DNA of 12,763 nt from Ferruginibacter sp. (GTDB lineage Bacteria; Bacteroidota; Bacteroidia; Chitinophagales; Chitinophagaceae). How positions within the stretch are numbered: the stretch's first letter is position 1; every line of letters begins with the position of its first letter. The stretch covers positions 1-12,763 of the forward strand of contig JANXTN010000238.1 in assembly GCA_025352435.1 (NCBI GenBank), read 5' to 3'. Under the pieces are notes generated by a model. That model saw nothing but the letters and a program-made list of their open reading frames with translations, was not told where the DNA came from and made no database searches. Position numbers and translations under genes: made by a program. Shown piece by piece: positions 6,993-12,763 of the stretch.

Positions 6993-9188
6993 TCAGAGGA
7001 CGTACAACCCCGATCTGTATAAAGTATTCACAGGTTTGTTATCCCAAAATAGTTCAAAATCTTCCAAGCCTGCGGCGCTGTAGTTATCTTTTAATTGCTG
7101 TTGCGTTAACTGAATTGTATTTGATATAGAAAGTAGAGGAAATACCTTCAGTAACCATTCAGCGTGCGGTTTTGAAACCTGTATTTGTTGGGTGTGTCTT
7201 TTGTTTATAAAAGTAAGCGTACCCATTTCCCGAGAATTCCCCTTTTTTGATTGTGTATAAAATTCAACCGAAGGAATATTTCCGGTGAAAATAACTTTAG
7301 CAGTAGGTTTAAAACTATTAAACTCCTGTTCATTTAAGGCATTGATAATAAAATCAGGAGCTATTTTGGTTTTGGGTATTTTATGTTCAAACCATTTTTG
7401 CAGCGGCTCATCTATCCCAATATTGTGCATGAAATTAAATAGAGACTTTTTTAAACCATAGCCAAAACTATCGTGGTCGCCACCAGTTTCATCTTCGTAT
7501 TCTACATCGTTGTTGGCAAAACTTCCTACAACTTCCTGCAAGGTTTTGATGTTAAATTTTTTTGGATTTAAACCAACGGGGCTGTGAGCTGTAAGTGCAA
7601 AACGATGCCAGAATGCTGACTGCAAAACGCCTGCAGCAAAAAGTTGCCGCACCATTTCTAAAGAGTCTATCGTTTCCTGATCTGTTTGTGTGGGAAAGCC
7701 ATACATTAAATAGGCATGCACCAATATACCCGCTTCGGTAAAATGGCGGGTAACTTTTGCCACCTGCTCTACCGTTATTCCTTTGTCTATTAATTTTAAA
7801 AGCCTGTCAGATGCTACCTCCAAGCCGCCCGAAACTGCAATACAACCTGATGCACTTAGCAGTAAACACAGGTCTCTGGTAAAACTTTTTTCAAACCGCA
7901 CATTGGTCCACCAGGTAACGAGCATCTTTCTTTTTATGATTTCAATAGCAAGGGCACGCATCAATGCCGGTGGTGCAGCTTCATCTACAAAGTGAAACCC
8001 GTTTTGTTTTGTCTGCGTCATTATCTCCTGCATACGATCGCATATAATGCCCGCTGCTACAGGTTCGTAGAGTTTTATATAATCCAGCGAGACATCACAA
8101 AATGTACATTTACCCCAGTAACAACCATGCGCCATTGTGAGTTTGTTCCATCGTCCATCGCTCCACATTCTGTGCATGGGGTTCACTACTTCTATAGCAG
8201 ATATGTATTTATCAAGCAGCAGATTACTGTAATCCGGCGTGCCCACTTCGCCCTGCCGGTAGTCTTTTACGGCAGTATTATTTATGTAAACGACCTTATC
8301 ATCTTTTAATAAAAAAGTACGTTTCAGTTCATCTTCAGTTTTGTTTTTTGTAATAAAGGCTATGAGGTTTTCAATGGGTGCTTCTCCATCATCGAGCGTA
8401 ATAAAATCATAAAACTCAAAGACTCTTTTGTCCGTGAGCGAACGCAATTCAGTATTTGCAAAACCGCCGCCCATCATCACTTTAACAAATGGATAATTAA
8501 TTTTCAGCCATTGCCCACAACGCAAAGAACTGTACAGGTTGCCGGGAAAAGGAACGGAAAGCGCTATCATGTTGGGCTGAACGGTTTTCATTTTCTCAGC
8601 TAGTATTTCTATCAATAACCCATCTATAAAAGTGTAAGGCTTCTGTAATTCATTATAAAGCTCATCAAACGTATTTGCAGACCTTCCAAGCTTTTCAGCA
8701 TAGCGGCTAAAACCAAAATGCTCATCTACTGTTTCTTTTATAAGATCAGATAAATCTTCTAAATACATGGTGGCAATGTATTTTGCTTTGTCCTGTATAC
8801 CCATATTGCCAAAGGCTTTTTCAAGGTCATCTGTATGTGCGAAACGGGAGGCTTCGGGGAGTAATTCTCTTTTACAAATGCTGTGCGCAAGGGTTGCATC
8901 TTTGCCCTGCAAAAAAGCAATGACTGCATCAATCGTGTTGATGTAATCGTTTTTCAGCACAAGCATTTTCTCTACATTGGCTGAATACTTTTTATCGGTC
9001 GCAGCAATTCTTTCAAATAATTTGATAAGCCCTGCAGAAGAAAACAATACGGTGGTTACTTCTATACCCAAATCACACTGAAAAGAAGTAATGCCTCTTG
9101 TGTTTAAAAAACCTTTTATGTAAGCTGTGGCAGGGTAAGGAGTATTTAATTGTGTGAAAGGTGGCGTTATAAGAAGAATGCTTGTAAT
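6993..9188 (-). CDS. B12-binding-type radical SAM protein
   Basis: A radical SAM enzyme of the B12-binding (COG1032) type with unknown substrate. About the first 280 residues form a cobalamin-binding-like Rossmann region: ILLITPPF near the N-terminus, later MIALSVPFPGNLY, VKVMMGGGFANTE and DFITLDDGEAPIENL. No DxHxxG motif is seen. The radical SAM domain follows with HGCYWGKCTFC, a CX4CX2C cluster site instead of the common CX3CX2C, and SGGLEVASDRLLKLIDKGI for SAM binding. A ~190-residue C-terminal region is not recognised. The first ATG/GTG/TTG in frame is TTG at 9071, which would give 692 residues and delete the conserved first strand. The open frame continues upstream to 9248. I place the start at ATT 9188 (731 residues), about 7 nt after the predicted transcription start. 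The exact start is uncertain. The reaction is unknown; methylation or rearrangement is typical of this class. Confidence 0.8.
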   Translation of the reverse strand: MTSILLITPPFTQLNTPYPATAYIKGFLNTRGITSFQCDLGIEVTTVLFSSAGLIKLFERIAATDKKYSANVEKMLVLKNDYINTIDAVIAFLQGKDATLAHSICKRELLPEASRFAHTDDLEKAFGNMGIQDKAKYIATMYLEDLSDLIKETVDEHFGFSRYAEKLGRSANTFDELYNELQKPYTFIDGLLIEILAEKMKTVQPNMIALSVPFPGNLYSSLRCGQWLKINYPFVKVMMGGGFANTELRSLTDKRVFEFYDFITLDDGEAPIENLIAFITKNKTEDELKRTFLLKDDKVVYINNTAVKDYRQGEVGTPDYSNLLLDKYISAIEVVNPMHRMWSDGRWNKLTMAHGCYWGKCTFCDVSLDYIKLYEPVAAGIICDRMQEIMTQTKQNGFHFVDEAAPPALMRALAIEIIKRKMLVTWWTNVRFEKSFTRDLCLLLSASGCIAVSGGLEVASDRLLKLIDKGITVEQVAKVTRHFTEAGILVHAYLMYGFPTQTDQETIDSLEMVRQLFAAGVLQSAFWHRFALTAHSPVGLNPKKFNIKTLQEVVGSFANNDVEYEDETGGDHDSFGYGLKKSLFNFMHNIGIDEPLQKWFEHKIPKTKIAPDFIINALNEQEFNSFKPTAKVIFTGNIPSVEFYTQSKKGNSREMGTLTFINKRHTQQIQVSKPHAEWLLKVFPLLSISNTIQLTQQQLKDNYSAAGLEDFELFWDNKPVNTLYRSGLYVL

Positions 9189-9199
9189 AACTTTTTTTG

Positions 9200-9231
9200 C
9201 AAAAGTATGGCAGCGCTCTGAACTTTTGAAA
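9200..9231 (-). promoter_or_regulatory. Promoter of the radical SAM gene
   Basis: On the minus strand TTTC (9231 to 9228), a 20-bp gap and a perfect -7 box TACTTTTG (9207 to 9200). Transcription would start near 9195, so the message begins with a few A residues immediately before GTT-ATT. This limits the true start codon to about 9191 or below. Confidence 0.6.
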
Positions 9232-9285
9232 CATGCAGCCAGGAGATATTAGGAAAGATGGAAAATTTTAAGAAAGTGATGGTAC

Positions 9286-9293
9286 TATAATTG
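9286..9293 (+). promoter_or_regulatory. Possible -7 box for the histidine phosphatase gene
   Basis: TATAATTG is one mismatch from TAnnTTTG and lies 26 bp before the ATG at 9320. No good -33 element is seen at the right distance, so this is a weak call. Confidence 0.3.
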
Positions 9294-9319
9294 CAAATGT
9301 TTTTTTAGAAACAACCAAC

Positions 9320-9814
9320 ATGAAAATATTAATAGTAGTAAGACATGCCAAGAGTAGTTGGGCAAACATAGGCGAAAAAGATTTTGACAGGCCACTTAAT
9401 GACCGGGGTAAAGCTGATGCACCCCTAATGGCTGAGAAACTTCGAAAGACCAATATAAAAATAGACGCATTCGTGAGCAGTTCGGCCAAACGTGCCCGCA
9501 AAACTGCTAAGGCTTTTGCAGAAGCATATGGCAAAACAAAGCACGACATAATCTTAACCGATGATTTATATAACGCAGCTGCAGCTGCTTTTTATGAAAC
9601 TATAGCAGATTTAAAAGATAGTGATAAAGCAGTTGCATTGTTTGCTCATAACCCAGGCATTACAGATTTTGTAAACACAATAGGTGAAACGAATATTGAT
9701 GAAATGCCGACCTGTGCCATATTTGCAGTACAATCGCCGATAAAACACTGGAAAGATTTTAAATATGCAGAAAAGAAATTTTTACTTTTTACTTATCCCA
9801 AAGATTTACAATAA
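9320..9814 (+). CDS. SixA-like histidine phosphatase
   Basis: A 164-residue single-domain member of the histidine phosphatase (phosphoglycerate mutase-like) superfamily, close in length to SixA. The catalytic signature VVRHAKSSW carries Arg8 and the nucleophile His9. SSSAKRARKTA (53-63) supplies the second conserved Arg (58), and FAHNPGI (108-114) supplies the second His (110). DDLYNA (81-86) matches the position of the usual acidic residue. E. coli SixA removes phosphate from phosphorelay HPt histidines; substrates of Bacteroidota homologues are not established, and a small phosphoester is possible. It is a cytosolic protein with no signal peptide. The gene diverges from the radical SAM gene across about 130 bp. 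No terminator is visible after it. Confidence 0.88.
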   Translation: MKILIVVRHAKSSWANIGEKDFDRPLNDRGKADAPLMAEKLRKTNIKIDAFVSSSAKRARKTAKAFAEAYGKTKHDIILTDDLYNAAAAAFYETIADLKDSDKAVALFAHNPGITDFVNTIGETNIDEMPTCAIFAVQSPIKHWKDFKYAEKKFLLFTYPKDLQ

Positions 9815-9905
9815 GTGAGCATAAACAAGGCATATTTTCCTCAAATAGCAAGTTTATAAAGATGGGCAAATGGATTGTTTAACATGTTTTGTTATCCAAA
9901 GCATT

Positions 9906-9913
9906 TATTTTTG
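9906..9913 (+). promoter_or_regulatory. -7 promoter box immediately before the small membrane protein ATG
   Basis: TATTTTTG is a perfect match to TAnnTTTG, with 4 bp between it and the ATG at 9918. Transcription would start at or next to that ATG, giving a leaderless message. A TTTG at 9888-9891 is only 14 bp upstream, shorter than the usual spacing, so the -33 element is uncertain. Confidence 0.5.
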
Positions 9914-9917
9914 CAAT

Positions 9918-10130
9918 ATGAAAAAGTTATTTTTCTTTGCCCTGTTTTTATATCTACAGTTGGCTTCTCTGGCTCAGTGTTCTATGTGTACTAAAACTGC
10001 ACAACAACTTGGTGAAAAGCCTGCTTCGGGTTTAAATTCCGGAATACTTTATCTAATGTTTGCGCCCTTTGCTATTGTTGGTTTTGTGGGGTATAGGTGG
10101 TGGAAGGGGCAGAAAAATGCTGAGGTTTAA
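9918..10130 (+). CDS. Small CxxC membrane protein of unknown function
   Basis: A 70-residue protein. Residues 1-19 are a signal peptide or first membrane segment (MKKLFFFALFLYLQLASLA), followed by QCSMCTKTAQQLG with a CxxC pair (Cys21, Cys24). A second hydrophobic segment, GILYLMFAPFAIVGFVGYRW (about 41-60), precedes a short basic tail. The CxxC would lie on the periplasmic side and could bind a metal or form a disulfide; this is inference. Gln before Cys21 breaks the lipobox, so a lipoprotein is unlikely. An upstream in-frame ATG at 9870 would add 16 residues but lies before a perfect -7 box, so the ATG at 9918 is preferred. I recall similar proteins in Bacteroidota but no assigned function. 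Confidence 0.8.
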   Translation: MKKLFFFALFLYLQLASLAQCSMCTKTAQQLGEKPASGLNSGILYLMFAPFAIVGFVGYRWWKGQKNAEV

Positions 10131-10163
10131 ATAAATTTATTTGCATTAATATTATATTTATGC

Positions 10164-10991
10164 ATGCAAAGTAAAATAACCGGTGGCCAAACGGAATTGA
10201 TATTTAAAGCCATCGTACTTTCTAAATATAATGTTGCTTACTACCGCTGTTTAGAAACCGGTTTTATACAAACAGAGGAGCCTTATTGGCTCGAAGAAGC
10301 CTATTCATCTGCCATTACAAAACTTGATGTAGGACTTGTGTTACGTAACCAAAACATGGCTGCCATTACCGGAAAATTATTGTACGACCATTTTGACCAC
10401 AACAAAAAATTTTTGGATTACGCAGGCGGTTATGGGTTGTTTACCCGCATGATGAGAGACAAGGGTTATGATTTTTATAATACAGATATTTATTGCCAGA
10501 ATATTTTTGCAGAGTATCAAGATTTGTCTCAATTGCCTGGAGACACTGAGTTTGAGTTAGTGACTGCATTTGAAGTATTGGAACATTTACCGCAACCAAT
10601 GGAGACTTTAAAATCTATGTTTGATAAATACGATACTATTTTATTTTCTACAGAACTTGTTCCAAAGGATGTCCAGCCATTGAAAGAATGGTGGTATTTT
10701 ATATTTGAAACGGGCCAACACGTTGCCTTGTACACCACAGAAGCACTTGAGTTTATTGCGAAATCATATAACAGGCATTTGTATTCCAACGGCAGTAATA
10801 TTCATTTGTTTTGTAAAAAATCATTCACATCTAATCCATTACTTTCTCAGGAAAAAGAAGATAATTATTTTATGAAAAAAATGAGGACAAAGGTGGAGCG
10901 ATATGAAAGAAGAAATAATTTAAATGGCAGGTCTTTAAAAATGAGTTTGATGGCAAATGATATGGAGGAGGCAAGAAAACGTTTATTGTAA
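10164..10991 (+). CDS. Class I SAM-dependent methyltransferase
   Basis: A 275-residue cytosolic protein with a Rossmann methyltransferase domain of the Methyltransf_23/11 type. Motif I is KFLDYAGGYGLFTRMM (about 82-97), which binds the SAM amino-acid part. NTDIY follows strand 2, and FELVTAFEVLEHLPQPME carries the motif-IV/post-motif EVLEHL signature seen in many small-molecule and sugar methyltransferases. The N-terminal ~70 residues (YYRCLETGFIQTEEPYWLEEAY) resemble the leader found in methyltransferases near sugar or surface-polysaccharide genes. The C-terminus is basic and helical. The substrate is unknown. TTTATTTG (10136-10143) is a possible -7 box, one mismatch from consensus. The 3' end overlaps the convergent glycosyltransferase gene by 9 bp, with no terminator between. 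Confidence 0.88.
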   Translation: MQSKITGGQTELIFKAIVLSKYNVAYYRCLETGFIQTEEPYWLEEAYSSAITKLDVGLVLRNQNMAAITGKLLYDHFDHNKKFLDYAGGYGLFTRMMRDKGYDFYNTDIYCQNIFAEYQDLSQLPGDTEFELVTAFEVLEHLPQPMETLKSMFDKYDTILFSTELVPKDVQPLKEWWYFIFETGQHVALYTTEALEFIAKSYNRHLYSNGSNIHLFCKKSFTSNPLLSQEKEDNYFMKKMRTKVERYERRNNLNGRSLKMSLMANDMEEARKRLL

Positions 10992-12260
10992 TTGTTCTTC
11001 TTCGTGTACTTTATTTGAGTTGAGTACATAATCAATTGCATCATCAAAAACTTTCATTGCATTTTGCCATGAATAATTTTTGATAACATAGTCATACCCA
11101 TTTTTTCCTTTCTTAGCATTTTCTGAACCTTTAATTACCTTTTTTAATACTGAAGAAAACTCATCTTCATTGGTATATGTCCAGCCCCCGTTACTGTTTA
11201 TAATATGATCCTTTAAAACTTCACATTCGCCGTTTGCAATTACGGGAACCTTGCAAGCAAAAGTCTCTAAAACTACCAGTGAGAGACTTTCATATTTTGA
11301 AGGAATAATCAATGCCTCGGCATGTTTCATGAGTTGTTCTTTTTCCTCATCAGAAACGAAGCCGGCATAAATAATATTGGTATTAAAATTTGAATCAATC
11401 ATATTTTTACCTGCCAGTACAAGCTTAATTTGATTCGCATATTTCTTTGTAAAATTTTCGAAATAATTCAGCAGGTCTTTACAACCCTTAGCAGCATCTA
11501 TTCTGCCAACATATAAAATGTATTTGCCGGAAATATTGAATTTTTCAATTAATTCTCTATTTTTTTTTTCATTTACTTTTTCAATTCCTACTGACATTAC
11601 ATCTTGCCTGATACCGGCAATATCAAACAATTCATTTGAAAATTTCTTTTCTGACTCGGTAAGAAACATTAGTGACCTCGGCGCCTTCATCGTCTTTTTA
11701 AAAATGGGAAAATAAGCAGGTTGCTCATCGTGCATTGTCGGTATAAAAATACTTTTATTTGGCACTGCTAAAAGTCCGGCTACAGTTGGATAGTAGAGGT
11801 ATGTTACAAAAATAAATGCATCAAATTCCTTTTCATTTACTTCCAGGTATTTTATTAATCCATAGGTAGCAGGTCCCTGGTTTTCTACCCAACGTAATCC
11901 ATCTTTCTCACTAATTTCAGCAGAAGGAAAAAGTTTTAAATACCAAAGAGGCTTTCCAAGAAACCTATAGAACTTTTGGAATAAAAGTCTACCCCTATAT
12001 TGCCGGTTTAGCTTGTGTACCTTTTTTGCAGACTCCTTAGTTTTATGATCAAACCGAATAACTTTTACTCCGTTTTCTTCAGTTTCACCTTCAGGTAATT
12101 CAGGTTCCCAAGTATGGTAATCAAGTGCCCGACTTGTAAGTACAATAATGTCATATTTTAAAGCTAATTTTTCGGCTACTATTCTTGCCAATACTTCGGC
12201 GCCGCCATTTACCTGTGGGCCGTAACGTTGCACAACTAAACCAATTTTTTTCTTAGTCAT
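10983..12260 (-). CDS. Family 4 glycosyltransferase (GT-B fold)
   Basis: A 425-residue glycosyltransferase that would transfer a sugar from a nucleotide donor to an acceptor at the cytosolic face of the membrane. The N-terminal half starts with KKIGLVVQRYGPQVNGGAE, the glycine-rich GT-B opening. The C-terminal donor-binding half has YILYVGRIDAAKGCKDLL (247-264) with Arg253 and Lys258, and YESLSLVVLETFACKVPVIA (323-342) with the EX7E pair Glu324/Glu332 typical of GT4. Length is normal and no signal peptide or membrane segment is present. It is downstream of the MeaB gene on the same strand, with an 8-bp gap, suggesting co-transcription. Donor and acceptor cannot be told from sequence; cell-surface glycan synthesis is the usual role. 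Confidence 0.92.
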   Translation of the reverse strand: MTKKKIGLVVQRYGPQVNGGAEVLARIVAEKLALKYDIIVLTSRALDYHTWEPELPEGETEENGVKVIRFDHKTKESAKKVHKLNRQYRGRLLFQKFYRFLGKPLWYLKLFPSAEISEKDGLRWVENQGPATYGLIKYLEVNEKEFDAFIFVTYLYYPTVAGLLAVPNKSIFIPTMHDEQPAYFPIFKKTMKAPRSLMFLTESEKKFSNELFDIAGIRQDVMSVGIEKVNEKKNRELIEKFNISGKYILYVGRIDAAKGCKDLLNYFENFTKKYANQIKLVLAGKNMIDSNFNTNIIYAGFVSDEEKEQLMKHAEALIIPSKYESLSLVVLETFACKVPVIANGECEVLKDHIINSNGGWTYTNEDEFSSVLKKVIKGSENAKKGKNGYDYVIKNYSWQNAMKVFDDAIDYVLNSNKVHEEEQLQ

Positions 12261-12268
12261 ACAATGTG

Positions 12269-12763
12269 CTAGGGCTGATTAAATTTTTTAAGATAGCTGT
12301 ACAAATTAAAATTCTCTTTTTGCATACCTACTGCAATGTCTTTCTGCAAATCATTTATGTCAATACCCTTCATTTTAATTTTTGTAATTAACAGGTAGGC
12401 TTTTTCTGCGTACAAACGCACTTTGTTTTGTTGTGAATGTTGCAAACTGATGTGGTGTTTAATGGCTTCATACAAGGCTTCAATTCCTTCACTTTTTGTA
12501 GCTGCAGTTTTTATAACAAGTACTTCTTCCTGCTTGGATGAGAATGCGGGCGCCAGCATGTTTCGTAAATATTTTACAAAAGTATCTGCACCGTTTCTAT
12601 CGCATTTGTTCACAACAAAAATATCTGCTATCTCCATCAACCCGGCTTTCATAGTTTGTATTTCATCTCCACCTTCAGGCACTAACACAACCACAGTTGT
12701 ATCTGCAAGCCCGGCAATTTCTATTTCATTTTGCCCCACACCAATGGTTTCTATTATTACATG
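12269..12763 (-). CDS. meaB: MeaB/ArgK-type GTPase, C-terminal part (runs off the window)
   Basis: The last 164 codons of a MeaB/ArgK-family G3E GTPase, which normally guards methylmalonyl-CoA mutase and helps load its adenosylcobalamin. The frame is open to the right edge, beginning HVIIETIGVGQNEIEIAGL. ETIGVGQ is the switch/G3 motif, and FVVNKCDR contains the NKxD guanine-specificity motif (G4). Between them lies the family's TTVVVLVPEGGDEIQTMKAG strand-loop, and the protein ends in the usual helical dimerisation tail (YLKKFNQP). The Walker A motif lies outside the window. A GTG at 12739 is internal, not a start. No mutase gene is visible here. The glycosyltransferase gene follows after 8 bp. 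Confidence 0.92.
   Translation of the reverse strand, partial: HVIIETIGVGQNEIEIAGLADTTVVVLVPEGGDEIQTMKAGLMEIADIFVVNKCDRNGADTFVKYLRNMLAPAFSSKQEEVLVIKTAATKSEGIEALYEAIKHHISLQHSQQNKVRLYAEKAYLLITKIKMKGIDINDLQKDIAVGMQKENFNLYSYLKKFNQP

Noticed and set aside
9069..9071. TTG as the true start of the radical SAM gene
   Set aside because: It encodes an internal Leu in CDLGIEV; 39 conserved-looking codons precede it in frame after a good promoter.
9569..9587. GCAGCTGCAGCTGC-type palindromic repeat
   Set aside because: It is explained by a run of Ala codons in the histidine phosphatase gene and sits in coding sequence.
6496..9814. Idea that the receiver protein and the SixA-like phosphatase form one phosphorelay
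   Set aside because: They are about 2.4 kb apart with an opposite-strand gene between, and no kinase or HPt is present; nothing beyond family names supports it.
9870..9917. Upstream ATG start for the small CxxC protein
   Set aside because: A perfect -7 promoter box lies at 9906-9913, after this ATG, and the signal peptide begins naturally at the ATG at 9918.

Overview
The window looks like chromosomal DNA of a member of the Bacteroidota, most likely a Chitinophagaceae-like organism. The evidence is AT-rich sequence, promoter boxes matching the Bacteroidota consensus TTTG / TAnnTTTG rather than TTGACA / TATAAT, few Shine-Dalgarno sites, a lipoprotein with a Cys-Lys-Lys-Asp start, a TonB receptor operon, and several protein families I know mainly from this phylum. 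The family placement is inference; no rRNA or other marker gene is present. I see no insertion sequence, prophage, CRISPR array, tRNA or rRNA.

Left part (1-3563): a small arsR-type metal/metalloid repressor gene reads leftward out of its own palindromic operator. Diverging from it is a three-gene operon: a membrane-anchored protein of unknown function, a TonB-dependent receptor with ZnuD-like barrel motifs, and a small lipoprotein. The operon ends in a strong terminator. A perfect 8-bp dyad lies between the -33 and -7 elements of its promoter, so it is probably repressor-controlled. My reading is an outer-membrane uptake system, perhaps for a metal; the substrate is not proven.

Middle (3564-6978): bases 3564-3711 hold nothing I recognise. 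Then come a PorT-like outer-membrane beta-barrel gene with its own promoter and terminator, a 615-residue amidophosphoribosyltransferase-like gene, an intergenic hairpin, and a stand-alone response-regulator receiver gene. A 12-bp-stem bidirectional terminator closes this block against the oppositely oriented gene that follows.

Right part (6979-12763): a large leftward B12-binding-type radical SAM gene has a conserved N-terminus that extends past any ATG/GTG/TTG codon. Diverging from it are a SixA-like histidine phosphatase, a tiny CxxC membrane protein whose -7 promoter box lies almost on its ATG, and a class I methyltransferase. The methyltransferase overlaps tail-to-tail by 9 bp with a leftward two-gene operon made of a MeaB/ArgK GTPase (cut by the window edge) and a family-4 glycosyltransferase.

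Most genes are separate housekeeping or envelope functions. The TonB receptor cassette and the radical SAM gene are the parts most worth following.
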